Assembly: GCA_017303935.1 (NCBI GenBank) | Contig: JAFLBD010000003.1 | Location: 248,001-312,000, forward strand | DNA: 64,000 bases | Direction of reading: 5' to 3' | DNA from: Armatimonadota bacterium | GTDB taxonomy: Bacteria > Armatimonadota > Fimbriimonadia > Fimbriimonadales > Fimbriimonadaceae | Shown here: positions 17,099 to 25,476 of the stretch, one piece after another | Layout of the letters: the number at the start of each line of letters is the position of its first letter | Numbering within the stretch: position 1 is the first letter of the stretch | Position numbers and translations under genes: made by a program | The notes under the pieces: generated by a model | What the model was told of the DNA's origin: nothing | Database searches by the model: none | What the model saw: the letters and a program-made list of their open reading frames with translations, nothing else

Positions 17099-18265
17099 AT
17101 GATGGTTCCTGCCGTTCTTAGTCTAGTTCTTTCGACGACCGGGGCCGTGCGCCAAATCCCTCTCAATGGCCAGGAATGGTCTTTGGAATGGAGCCCAAAT
17201 GGTCAAACACTGGCGATGATCGATATATTTAGCCCGGAAGACGGAGACTCTGTAAAAAAATCGACATTCAGATTGTTCAATCCTACTCGCACCATAGAAC
17301 TTCCGGTCTCAGATAATGGTTGGGCTATTGACCGGTGGAAACCCGATGGGAAGCAGATCATGATATCGGATTGGTATCAAACTCTCATTTTGGATATGCC
17401 ATCCGGAAAGATCGCTAAACGCTTGCCGCCCAATACCTACGCTTGGTGGATCGGAGACGTGCTGTGTATCACAAAGAAAATTGAGGTCAAACCCAACAAC
17501 CGCGTGCACCGGTGGTGGTTCGGAAAACAAGAACGTAAACTTCCAACAGGTTTAACGTTTGACAGCGCATCCTTGGATGGAAACGTTTTGATCGCTGAAG
17601 TCAATAAGGGCTCCAACGACAACAACCGCTCAACATATGCATTGGCGATGATCGTGCTTGACGAGGCAGGAAACATCCGTTGGTATAAGAAGCTCCTGTC
17701 TGGCGGCAGGTTGGATTTGCGAGCAGACTATGTTTCTAGCTGGAATCCCAAATACGGAATGCTTGCGCGTACGGTCGACATTTCTGGAGCACCGTCAATG
17801 TTGGGTTTCGTTGAAGATCGCTTCGGTGAAACAGCATTGGAGGCACTCAATATTCCAAACGAATCTTGGTATGGTGCCGACAACTTAAGGTGGGTCGGTG
17901 AACGTTCTCTCACAATGACCATGGATGTCAGCTATTTGAATGGCGCCACTCCGCCAGTGTACATCGCACTCTTTGATGCAGTCTCAAAGACCATTCGCCC
18001 TATCTACGGAAGCCCATCGATGGTGAGTTATTCAGGCTCCAAGCATTCCGCTGCCATTATTGAGCGTCAGGGTAGTGGCTCATGCAGACTCGTTATATGT
18101 GGGTGGAAGCGTAACAACAAGGGCGAAATCATCACTACAGAATACGTTCCTGCAGATGCACCAAGGGATGCGCTCGGAAAGACACAGGATTGGAGTCATT
18201 ACATCATCCACCCATCGAAACCGCTTAAGCCAACCCGCACCCGCCCCGCAATCGTTGCTCGATAG
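17099..18265 (+). CDS. WD40/TolB-like beta-propeller protein
   Basis: About 388 residues from ATG 17099 (the next codon is also ATG). The N-terminus is a signal-like stretch (MMVPAVLSLVLSTTGAV). Blade-like motifs follow: WSLEWSPNGQTLAMIDI, WKPDGKQIMISDW and LRWVGERSLTMTMDV, the SPDG/SPNG turns typical of TolB or WD40 propellers. Its last codons, AIVAR plus stop, lie inside the right copy of a 43-bp direct repeat whose left copy is just upstream, so the gene looks inserted. No catalytic domain is seen. Probably a secreted binding protein. Confidence 0.72.
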   Translation: MMVPAVLSLVLSTTGAVRQIPLNGQEWSLEWSPNGQTLAMIDIFSPEDGDSVKKSTFRLFNPTRTIELPVSDNGWAIDRWKPDGKQIMISDWYQTLILDMPSGKIAKRLPPNTYAWWIGDVLCITKKIEVKPNNRVHRWWFGKQERKLPTGLTFDSASLDGNVLIAEVNKGSNDNNRSTYALAMIVLDEAGNIRWYKKLLSGGRLDLRADYVSSWNPKYGMLARTVDISGAPSMLGFVEDRFGETALEALNIPNESWYGADNLRWVGERSLTMTMDVSYLNGATPPVYIALFDAVSKTIRPIYGSPSMVSYSGSKHSAAIIERQGSGSCRLVICGWKRNNKGEIITTEYVPADAPRDALGKTQDWSHYIIHPSKPLKPTRTRPAIVAR

Positions 18266-18290
18266 TACGCATGATGCAGTATTGCGCACG
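18248..18290. repeat. 43-bp direct repeat, right copy
   Basis: 42 of 43 bases match 17028-17070. It supplies the stop codon of the beta-propeller gene and lies 1220 bases from the left copy. The block between looks like an insertion that duplicated the start of the minus-strand gene. Confidence 0.9.
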
Positions 18291-18381
18291 GATCACTTAT
18301 CACGTGATTACGAACGTGTGTCCATCTTTGCGCGCCCTTACTTTGAATGGAGTTAAACAATCTCTTTTCAAAATCAAATTC

Positions 18382-18414
18382 TCGCACACTTTCTACTCTC
18401 ATCCCCGTTATAAT
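18382..18414 (+). promoter_or_regulatory. Putative sigma70-type promoter
   Basis: A perfect TATAAT lies at 18409-18414, with a weak -35-like TCGCAC about 20 bases upstream. It points toward the gene whose coding frame opens near 18502. The intergenic stretch 18291-18501 shows nothing else that I can support. Confidence 0.4.
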
Positions 18415-18663
18415 GATGGGGCCTGTCCTGTATTCGCTGAATCATTGGGCACCTAGTATTTTGCCCTGCAGCGGTCTGCGTCAGGTTTGGACCGGTTTTG
18501 AGTACAAGGAAGATCACTTATCACCGAACTTGCAAGATTTAAGAGGGAAAGGGCTCGCTTCGTAGGCTTACTCCGTCGGATCGCGGATGATCCGGCGGCC
18601 GTTAGTCGTTGCCACGATGAATACATCGCGGTTCGAGCATATCTGATTAACGCTTGCGCTGCG

Positions 18664-20226
18664 GTGCCCGACTGGTTACACGAATGTGAATCAAGTCATC
18701 GCTTTCGGAATCGGATTCAGGACGGGATTCGTGTTGATGGGGCCCTAGTTCATCCCAGATTGGACTTTGGCGCGTGCGTCGCTGAGTCGCAGGCGCTGAA
18801 GCTAAAGACAAGAGCCCATTTTGCCTTTCTCGGCGGCAAGAAGGTACCTGACGAACAGAAATCCTCGAGCTTCATTACCGAATATGCCAACCAGCTAGTT
18901 ACGTCGATTGCAGGCGCAATTGGCGCGACATTTTTCGGCGGACGTCCGGTGATTCAGTTTTGGATCGTAGTTGGAGCGGTTGCCGCGGCTTTGTTGCTTC
19001 GAGTAATAAAATTGCAAAGGCTCGGCTACAACCATAAGAGGTGGTTGGTAACCGCAAGTATTTTTCTTGCCGTTTCCACGGTAGCGTGCGTATTGGATTT
19101 TAAGAGGTCCGCACCAGTGCCTCTGCCGCCTACCGTTGAGAAAACAGAAGGTGGAGCCGAAATAGAAACTTCGCCGCGCCCTGGTCGAGGAAATGCAGAG
19201 TCAGGAACCTCGGACCAACCTCGTATTGAAGTTGAATTTCTCCATTCGATTTCTAGCCTCGGAGTCTGCGCGGATGAACCTGTAGAGGTTACATTTGTTG
19301 ATGAAGGCGTGAAGTGGCGGATCCATCCTACCGCAAGTATGAGCGCTGAAGACCGGCTCGGCTATGACCCTGGCGATGATAGATTCGAGCTCGTTGTCGG
19401 TGAATTCAAGCGCGGTAGCCTCGGCATTAATGGGGTTGAAATACATCCTGGCGATGGCCGGATACGTGTTGGCACGGTGCAGTTGACGATGGACGGTGGA
19501 ATGGCGAACTCAACAATGTCATTTTATACGCCCACATGGCGGCGTTTTTCGCCAGACTCCGTGATGACTTACGCAGGATCCGATTACAAATCAGCAGGTG
19601 TCGTTAACCCCACTGCTGAGATTGCCGAAGGTCTCGCACCCATTCCTCCAGGAGATACAGCATGGAAAGTAGATGGGCGTGATTCGCGTGCATTCTTGCG
19701 CTTTGCATCAACATTGTGGTGTGCTCGACCAAACGGAGTTGGGTTTTATATCGGCGTTAGAGCCGGTGAACACCCAAGTGCTAGACTCGTCTTTGGAACA
19801 CCGGACGGCAGTTTCTTTGTTCTACAGCGCCGTACTCGTTCCAAGTGGCGTATTGGAAAACTCATCGATGGCGCGCCGGTCTGGCTAGCTGAACTCAGCC
19901 TGCGTACGGCTTTCGACGCATTTTTTCAGTTTATGGATGATGGGTTCGGCAATTGTCATTTGTTTGTAGATACCGACATGCCCACTGTCGTTCCATACAA
20001 GAGCAAGGCAGCAAGAATTCTAGCTCCAAATAGTAGTCAGTTTCAACTTACCGCTGCCGGACGCGAGTGGCCGCTATACGTCTCATTCCAGGCCGAAGGC
20101 GTTACTGCCTATCTTCGCAGCGTACTCGTTTCAACCTACACCCATCCCTCGGATGCCGAAGCGCGGGTCGCAGCACGCGTAATCATGCGGAATCCTGGTG
20201 AGTATTTATCCTTAGCGGGCGATTAG
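18664..20226 (+). CDS. Two-TM protein with large C-terminal domain, possibly longer at the N-terminus
   Basis: The GTG start at 18664 gives 520 residues. The same frame is open and coding-like back to 18502 (ITELARFKRERARFVGLLRR, CHDEYIAVRAYLINAC) but contains no ATG, GTG or TTG, so the true N-terminus may have a frameshift or an unusual start. Transmembrane helices lie at about 100-117 (IQFWIVVGAVAAALLLRV) and 128-145 (RWLVTASIFLAVSTVACV). A Pro/Glu-rich linker leads into a soluble strand-rich domain of about 340 residues. The cytoplasmic helical N-terminus plus two TM segments and a large exterior domain suggest a sensor, but this is only inference. No family is recognised. Confidence 0.6.
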   Translation: MPDWLHECESSHRFRNRIQDGIRVDGALVHPRLDFGACVAESQALKLKTRAHFAFLGGKKVPDEQKSSSFITEYANQLVTSIAGAIGATFFGGRPVIQFWIVVGAVAAALLLRVIKLQRLGYNHKRWLVTASIFLAVSTVACVLDFKRSAPVPLPPTVEKTEGGAEIETSPRPGRGNAESGTSDQPRIEVEFLHSISSLGVCADEPVEVTFVDEGVKWRIHPTASMSAEDRLGYDPGDDRFELVVGEFKRGSLGINGVEIHPGDGRIRVGTVQLTMDGGMANSTMSFYTPTWRRFSPDSVMTYAGSDYKSAGVVNPTAEIAEGLAPIPPGDTAWKVDGRDSRAFLRFASTLWCARPNGVGFYIGVRAGEHPSARLVFGTPDGSFFVLQRRTRSKWRIGKLIDGAPVWLAELSLRTAFDAFFQFMDDGFGNCHLFVDTDMPTVVPYKSKAARILAPNSSQFQLTAAGREWPLYVSFQAEGVTAYLRSVLVSTYTHPSDAEARVAARVIMRNPGEYLSLAGD

Positions 20227-20667
20227 CCAACGGCTGCAGAGTGGAAAGTTACTAAGTGGTTGCCTGGAGCAGACGTCTAGCGAATATTCGCGCAAAGGTC
20301 CTCCCTGCACGATATTCTAAACTCGCGCAGTCGTAGCATGAACTTAAGCCAATTCTCAGATTCTTCGTTACCTCCAATTAGTTATTAATTTTGCAAGCGA
20401 ATTTGCCAAAGAAGGCGGTTTTTTTGAAGTCTACGTCGGCGAACCACCGCCCACCGACTCCCTGCAATCCCTCATATTAGCAAGCGTGTTTGGGCGGTTT
20501 CAACGATGGCACGGGCTCATCCTTAAGGATTGATCATCGAAATTCGCCACCAATCTTGAGGGCTCAATTGTGGGACACTCCTCAGTTGCTCTTGTAGAAA
20601 CCACTCTTTTCCTATACACTCGTATTGTTAACTGGGCTACGTTTCTCGGTTGACCCACGGAAGCCCG
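20227..20667. other. Intergenic region without a recognisable gene
   Basis: About 440 bases. No convincing frame is present on either strand. Near the right end CCTATACACTCG resembles a -10 element for the downstream PEP-CTERM gene. Nothing else is supported. Confidence 0.5.
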
Positions 20668-21735
20668 ATGAAATCACATGCCTTTCTCACCACTTTACTG
20701 ACCTGCGCAACGCTAAGTTCAGCGCATGCTTGGACTTTCGTGAATCTGCATCCCGCCAGCGCATCTGTTTCTGCAGGGTTCGCCGCAGGTGGCAGCACTC
20801 AAGGAGGGAACGCCAATATTAGCGGCGTGCTTAACGCAGGTATGTGGAGTGGCAGTTCGGCTTCTTGGACAAGCCTCCACCCGAGCGGTGCAAACTACTC
20901 CGAGGTTTGGGGGGCATCTTCCGTTTCACAAGTTGGCTACGCGCATATCGGAGTCACTACCCACGCCAGCCTTTGGACGGGCACCGCCGGATCATGGATT
21001 TCACTCAACCCTAGCTTTGCTCTAGGCTCCATCGGGTACGCCGCCACTCCTACTTCTCAAGCCGGTGCCGTCTACGCATTTAGTACTGTAGTCGCCGCCT
21101 ACTGGACCGGATCAGCGGGCTCTTTCGTGAACCTGAATCCAACCGGGGCGAGCCAATCCGTCGCCTACGGAGCCTCTGGTTCGATCCAATCCGGTTACGC
21201 CAACATTGCCGGCGTGACCTCCGCCGGAAAATGGAACGGCACCTCGGCATCTTGGGTCAACATGCACCCATCCGGAGCCACTTCTTCGATCGCCTATGCA
21301 GCAGACGCCGCTAGCCAAGCGGGTTACGCTGTAATCGGTGGTTCAAACCACGCGAGCCTTTGGACAGGAACTGCTGGTTCCTGGGTGGACTTGCACCCGA
21401 CCGGTGCAACTGCCTCAACTGCATGGGGTGTCAGCGGCCCCTACCAAGTCGGTGGTTCTGTATTTGGCGGAATCCAGCGCGCCAGCCTCTGGACCGGGTC
21501 TTCTGGCTCACACGTTGACTTGCACGCATTCCTACCCGCAAGCTTCACCAACTCCGTCGCCCGTTCCATCTCCACAGACGGGGTGAACTACTACATCGTC
21601 GGGATCGGACGAAACTCTGCCACCTTCCGGGACGAAGCCCTGCTCTGGACTCAGCCCGTCCCCGAACCTTCAACTCTCGCCGCACTGGGTCTCGGCGCCT
21701 TTGCTCTCCGACGCCGCAAGCGCACGGCAAAGTAA
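20668..21735 (+). CDS. PEP-CTERM-type exported protein with internal repeats
   Basis: About 355 residues from ATG 20668 (an upstream in-frame start at 20650 is less likely). The signal peptide is MKSHAFLTTLLTCATLSSA. The mature protein is built of five to seven repeats of about 45 residues, each with a W(T/S)G(T/S)AGSW core followed by (D/N)L(H/N)P(T/S)GA and a Gly-rich turn, as in HAF-type or propeller repeats. The C-terminus is a PEP-CTERM sorting tail: VPEP, a hydrophobic helix (STLAALGLGAFAL) and RRRKR. Such tails direct proteins to exosortase-mediated sorting at the cell envelope. No exosortase gene is visible in the window. Confidence 0.85.
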   Translation: MKSHAFLTTLLTCATLSSAHAWTFVNLHPASASVSAGFAAGGSTQGGNANISGVLNAGMWSGSSASWTSLHPSGANYSEVWGASSVSQVGYAHIGVTTHASLWTGTAGSWISLNPSFALGSIGYAATPTSQAGAVYAFSTVVAAYWTGSAGSFVNLNPTGASQSVAYGASGSIQSGYANIAGVTSAGKWNGTSASWVNMHPSGATSSIAYAADAASQAGYAVIGGSNHASLWTGTAGSWVDLHPTGATASTAWGVSGPYQVGGSVFGGIQRASLWTGSSGSHVDLHAFLPASFTNSVARSISTDGVNYYIVGIGRNSATFRDEALLWTQPVPEPSTLAALGLGAFALRRRKRTAK

Positions 21736-21785
21736 GTTTCCTCGGTTTGCGGGTGAATTCAGCCCAGACTTAGCCAATTTCCGCC

Positions 21786-22283
21786 TTACCGGCGGCCGAT
21801 CCAGTTCGAATCCATACCTCGAGCAAAGAGGAGCTCTTGCAACTGCCCGGTGTGCGTTCCGAGATGGCGCAAGTTCACGAGCTGGTGGTCCAGCTTCGGG
21901 ATCCGGTACCAGGAAAATCCAGATTTGGGCGATGCCAGATCAAGCGCGTCCACCCAGGCGTCCACCTGTTTGACGATCCAGTCCAAATAGCTCAGGACTT
22001 CCGACTTCGAATAAGTCGTCTCCTCGGGAGGAATTCCTTCCTCGTCGTCATCCCACAGGCAAGTCGCTTGGGATTGATGCTTCTCCCAAGGCACAAAATC
22101 CGACTTCATTGGCATCAGATAGAGGTGGGTGTAGAACAGAGCGTGGTAGGCAATGCGCCAAAAGGTCCGCGGATGCCCGCTCGGCGCCAAGGCCCACAGG
22201 TCGTCGGGGCAATCTTCCACACACTGGCGGAGCATCGCCAGCCCTGCCTTGTACTGCCCCTTGAGTGCGGCTTGAAGTTCCAT
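21786..22283 (-). CDS. DinB-like metal-binding protein
   Basis: From ATG 22283 (MELQAALKGQYKAGLAML) the product is about 165 residues, the usual size for a DinB/YfiT four-helix bundle. His47 (FWRIAYHALFYTH), His140 and His144 (LRHLGTHTGQLQELL) form the expected metal-binding triad. Members include thiol transferases for bacillithiol or mycothiol and damage-inducible proteins, so the reaction here cannot be named. A longer in-frame start at 22517 would read through the repeat region and is rejected. Neighbours give no pathway hint. Confidence 0.8.
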   Translation of the reverse strand: MELQAALKGQYKAGLAMLRQCVEDCPDDLWALAPSGHPRTFWRIAYHALFYTHLYLMPMKSDFVPWEKHQSQATCLWDDDEEGIPPEETTYSKSEVLSYLDWIVKQVDAWVDALDLASPKSGFSWYRIPKLDHQLVNLRHLGTHTGQLQELLFARGMDSNWIGRR

Positions 22284-22391
22284 AACGGTTAGACTACACG
22301 ATTCGCCGTCGTCCAGTTTGCCGAATTCTTGCTCTTTGGTCACATGAATCAGATTCTGTAGCAACGCAGCTGAACCATCACCTTCTCCCAA

Positions 22392-22458
22392 CCCATCATC
22401 GGCGCCAGAACCAAGTCCCCCCCTCATTACTTTGTTATGAGTGGGGTTAGGGGGAGAA
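22392..22458. repeat. Dispersed palindromic repeat, copy 4, long form
   Basis: The core CCCCCCCTCATTACTTTG / TTATGAGTGGGG / TTAGGGGGAGAA is preceded by CCATCATCGGCGCCAGAACC. The copy at 23351 has the same 5' extension, so these two are a longer duplicated unit. Confidence 0.82.
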
Positions 22459-22479
22459 ATTCCGTGCCAAACTAAACCT

Positions 22480-22899
22480 ATGGCGCAAAGCCAGTTGCCG
22501 TTAGAAAATGTGAGCACAAAGAATGGCGGGCATTCTGGGATTCTTTCGGAATGCGCCGCACTGTTGCAAGCAGTTTGTATCTATTTGGTAGGCAATCCGA
22601 GGCTCCAAGGTTTTGGCAACATTGCAATTGCTTCTGCGGCAATCACGTCGGTCATCGTTATCCTTTGGCAAATTCGCAACAGCCGAACAGACTCCCTCAT
22701 CACGTTCGCCAGTGCAGTTTTCGTGGCGTCAGCAATACTAGTAAGAGACAAGATTCCATTCGATCAATTGCTCGCAGTTGTCTTGGTGTACGTGGCTCTC
22801 ATTTCGGCGTTGGTGTACTTTGCGAATAAGGCGCGGTCCAGTCCATCAAGATGTTCAATTTTGGTCATTATCGCAACAATTGCATCGATGGTCAGATAG
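22480..22899 (+). CDS. Small membrane protein of unknown function
   Basis: About 139 residues from ATG 22480 (MAQSQLPLENV). Three or four transmembrane helices: IAIASAAITSVIVILWQI, LITFASAVFVASAILV, LLAVVLVYVALISALVYF, and a short one at the C-terminus (ILVIIATIASMV). The in-frame upstream start at 22441 lies within the repeat and is not used. Function unknown. It is followed on the same strand by another small membrane protein. Confidence 0.6.
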   Translation: MAQSQLPLENVSTKNGGHSGILSECAALLQAVCIYLVGNPRLQGFGNIAIASAAITSVIVILWQIRNSRTDSLITFASAVFVASAILVRDKIPFDQLLAVVLVYVALISALVYFANKARSSPSRCSILVIIATIASMVR

Positions 22900-22994
22900 G
22901 ACGGCGGAGACCTTTAGAGTTCCTTATGAAGGTGTGTCGAATATGAGAATAGTTGTATCAATTACAGCGTTTATAGGATGATTCGACTAAGAAT

Positions 22995-23306
22995 ATGGAC
23001 ACAGCTCTCGTTCTTGAATTGTTTCTCAGATTCTTTCTGAAGGGTCTGGTGGCGGGCGTTGGGCTAGCAGGATTTCTCAGAAGACCAGCCGGGAAGCCCA
23101 TCATGTACCTGTGTTTGTTTCCATTGCTCATCTTAATCGGTTTGATCGCCTTTGTTACTGTCACCTTTTCTAATTTCTATCCCATGGCGCGACTCCTCGG
23201 AATCACCAGCCTTGGTGGTGCTAATGGTGGCGTATTGGGTTACTTCGCAACAATCCTCATGTTGAACCGATTCCAGACGAAATCCAAAGAAGAATCCACC
23301 AAGTGA
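22995..23306 (+). CDS. Small membrane protein of unknown function
   Basis: The 103-residue product has transmembrane helices at about 8-27 (ELFLRFFLKGLVAGVGLAGF), 36-58 (IMYLCLFPLLILIGLIAFV) and around 72-92, and a charged tail (RFQTKSKEESTK). It follows another membrane protein on the same strand after about 95 bases. No motif or family is recognised. Confidence 0.6.
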   Translation: MDTALVLELFLRFFLKGLVAGVGLAGFLRRPAGKPIMYLCLFPLLILIGLIAFVTVTFSNFYPMARLLGITSLGGANGGVLGYFATILMLNRFQTKSKEESTK

Positions 23307-23350
23307 TGTGAGGCAAGTGGCAAAGCCAAGTTCAATCCAAGGTAACCACA

Positions 23351-23416
23351 CCCGTCATCGGAGCCGGAACCAAGTCCCCCACCTCTTCACTTTGTTATGA
23401 GGGGGGTTAGGGGGAG
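23351..23416. repeat. Dispersed palindromic repeat, copy 5, long form
   Basis: CCGTCATCGGAGCCGGAACC precedes a slightly degenerate core (CCCCCACCTCTTCACTTTG / TTATGAGGGGGG / TTAGGGGGAGAG). It matches the extended copy at 22392-22458. Confidence 0.82.
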
Positions 23417-23511
23417 AGAGGAAGCGAAACCCTTCAGCTCCACCGCAACAGATGTCGACAAGAAAGGCAAACCTGGTGAAAGCAACTCTTCCACCACACC
23501 AAAGTTTCCAC

Positions 23512-23517
23512 TATAAT
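23512..23517 (+). promoter_or_regulatory. -10 box for the PEP-CTERM gene
   Basis: TATAAT within TTTCCACTATAATGCAG. No convincing -35 is seen at the usual spacing. It is placed 22 bases before the chosen start codon. Confidence 0.45.
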
Positions 23518-23538
23518 GCAGTCATCAAGGAATCAACC

Positions 23539-24498
23539 ATGAAGCGCACCGTTCTTACCCTCATTATCGCCGCCGGAATGGGAACGCTGGCGCACGCCAG
23601 CTTCGACATGATGTTTGTGGCCGACGGTGTCACCAAGTCGATCCACCGAATCGACCCGATCAACGGAGTCAGCTTGGGGCGGTTCGGAGCAGGATTCCTC
23701 AGCAACCCGGTCTCTGTTTCCCTCGGACCGAATAACGAAGTCTGGGTTTTGGACCAACCAGGCTCGAATTCGAGAGTACGAAAGTTCAACGGAAACACGG
23801 GCGACTATCTCGGCGGTTTTAGCTTGTACTATTCCACGGGAAGCGATTCCAAACTCCGCGTGGTCGGTAACAACGTTTTTGTGACCTCAGGGAATGGATT
23901 TGGTAGCGGATACCTCTTCAACTACCAGCTTAACGGAAACCTCAATGGTGCTTCTTACCTCTCTTTGACTGAAGCTGGAAATCAGACGCAAGGAGTAGCT
24001 GTGATCGGTTCTACCGTCTACTGCAGTTCCATCCAGAGCGCGTTTTCTCGACACCTGTTCTACCAAACCCCTGTGAGTAGTAGTTGGAATGGAGGCTTCA
24101 TCGGCTACTCCAATACAGTGACGTCCAGCGCGAATCCTGGCTACCTAACTGCCGCGAACGGATTGCTAGTTCACACAGCAGGGGTGACGCAAGGCTTTGT
24201 CTTTAACTCCTCGCTCGCGTTTATTCAAAGCTTTGGTATCTCTGGGTTTACCAGTATTAAAGGACTGGCTGGAGGACACGAAGACTTGGTACACGTTGCT
24301 GGTATGACTTCGAACGGATTCGGCGTCGCCAAGTATTACTCGGGAACCAATGACTTCATCTCTCCGACGGTCATTGGCGGAACAGGCATTACTGACCCAC
24401 GCGACATCGCGGTCCTCATCGCTCCCGAACCAGGAACGATGATCGCCCTCGGCGCAGGGCTCGCTGCCTTACTCCGCAAACGCCGCCGCGCAAGTTAA
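23539..24498 (+). CDS. PEP-CTERM-type exported beta-propeller protein
   Basis: About 319 residues from ATG 23539. The signal peptide is MKRTVLTLIIAAGMGTLAHA. The mature N-terminus (SFDMMFVADGVTKSIHRIDP) resembles that of the protein at 37302-38276, and both follow the same NHL/propeller-like pattern with a PEP-CTERM tail (APEPGTMIALGAGLAALL, then RKRRR). They appear to be distant paralogues. The tail predicts exosortase-dependent sorting. A TATAAT box lies at 23512-23517, about 22 bases before this start, which fits a short leader. Longer in-frame starts from 23452 are rejected because they would precede the signal peptide. Confidence 0.82.
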   Translation: MKRTVLTLIIAAGMGTLAHASFDMMFVADGVTKSIHRIDPINGVSLGRFGAGFLSNPVSVSLGPNNEVWVLDQPGSNSRVRKFNGNTGDYLGGFSLYYSTGSDSKLRVVGNNVFVTSGNGFGSGYLFNYQLNGNLNGASYLSLTEAGNQTQGVAVIGSTVYCSSIQSAFSRHLFYQTPVSSSWNGGFIGYSNTVTSSANPGYLTAANGLLVHTAGVTQGFVFNSSLAFIQSFGISGFTSIKGLAGGHEDLVHVAGMTSNGFGVAKYYSGTNDFISPTVIGGTGITDPRDIAVLIAPEPGTMIALGAGLAALLRKRRRAS

Positions 24499-24552
24499 TT
24501 CGCCCACAACTTCCCCTCCCGACTCTGTTTTGTAGGGAGCGCTCCGACAAAT

Positions 24553-24592
24553 CCCCCCTCATTACTTGTTATGAGGGGGGATAGGGGGGAGA
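24553..24592. repeat. Dispersed palindromic repeat, copy 6
   Basis: CCCCCCTCAT, loop TACTTGTT, ATGAGGGGGG, then ATAGGGGGGAGAA. A nearly ideal copy lying between convergent genes. Confidence 0.9.
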
Positions 24593-24600
24593 AAAGCCAA

Positions 24601-25119
24601 CTACTCGATCTTCGAACCGAAGAATTCATTCGACCGCAGAACAGCATCAAGGTAAGCCAGTTTCTGCAACTCGTTCACGAACTTCCCCGCCAAGGCAGGC
24701 TCCGATTCCTCCGCCCAGGTGAGCGACATCCGGCCCTCGTTCAGAGTGATCGCCCCAACCTGTTCCGCGCTGAATGTGGCCCGGCGAGCGGGGTCGAATC
24801 CGCGGATATCCAAGAGCGTCACCAATCCCGAATACAGGTTCAGCCTAAGCTCGTATCGAGCGCGATACTGGATCAGCCACAGGCTCAACCGGAAAGCCAA
24901 AGTTGCTCCCGTCAGCGCGCCGCACACCAAGCACAAGTATTGCCCAATCGAGAGCACTGCGAAGTCCGTCACGCCGACCGTCCCAAACACCACGCACACC
25001 CCTGTGAGCACGGCCAAAATCACGATCTCCAGGGTCGAGACGAGATTCGGCGGTCGCGCCGAGAAGATCACCTCTTCGCCCTTGATCTCAAAACTCGTCA
25101 GTATCGGTGCTTCGTCCAT
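24601..25119 (-). CDS. Membrane protein of unknown function
   Basis: The 172-residue product has two transmembrane helices (about 28-48, STLEIVILAVLTGVCVVFG, and 55-80, LSIGQYLCLVCGALTGATLA) and a cytoplasmic PH-like or beta-rich domain (YELRLNLYSGLVTLLDIRGF, VGAITLNEGRMSLTW). Two TM helices followed by a beta domain resemble bacterial PH-domain membrane proteins, but I cannot assign a family. It is convergent with the PEP-CTERM gene across repeat copy 6. Confidence 0.6.
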   Translation of the reverse strand: MDEAPILTSFEIKGEEVIFSARPPNLVSTLEIVILAVLTGVCVVFGTVGVTDFAVLSIGQYLCLVCGALTGATLAFRLSLWLIQYRARYELRLNLYSGLVTLLDIRGFDPARRATFSAEQVGAITLNEGRMSLTWAEESEPALAGKFVNELQKLAYLDAVLRSNEFFGSKIE

Positions 25120-25198
25120 CGCCGCAGGTTCACCCCACCTCCATCATGCCTCAACTCCAGAGCCATTGGCTAGAGCGAATCATCTCTTCTCCCCCCTT

Positions 25199-25235
25199 CC
25201 CCCCTCATTGGCTTCGCCAATGAGGGGGGATTTTT
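25199..25235. repeat. Dispersed palindromic repeat, copy 7, short-loop form followed by a T-run
   Basis: CCCCCCTCATTGGC, loop TTC, GCCAATGAGGGGGG: a perfect 14-bp stem with a 3-base loop, followed by ATTTTTC. This copy could act as a rho-independent terminator. It lacks the usual TTAGGGGGG tail. Confidence 0.85.
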
Positions 25236-25391
25236 CGGAGCATTCGGCCTTTCGTTTCAATCCGGCAACCACTCCCGATCTACAGCATTCAAAGAATTGG
25301 AATGCATGGCGACGCTTCCCTTCACAGAGGCAAAGCTGGGCTGGCGATTTCCCCTTTCACTTATCAGTCACCAGGCGAAAGCTCCGAGATT

Positions 25392-25433
25392 CCCCCCCTC
25401 ATTACTTGTTATGAGGGGGGTTAGGGGGGAGAG
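25392..25433. repeat. Dispersed palindromic repeat, copy 8
   Basis: CCCCCCCTCAT, TACTTGTT, ATGAGGGGGG, TTAGGGGGGAGAGG. It is about 160 bases from copy 7. The stretch 25120-25476 holds these two copies and no supportable gene. Confidence 0.9.
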
Positions 25434-25476
25434 GGGCTATACCGAACACTGTTGGTCTCCAAATCGCCGCGGCACT

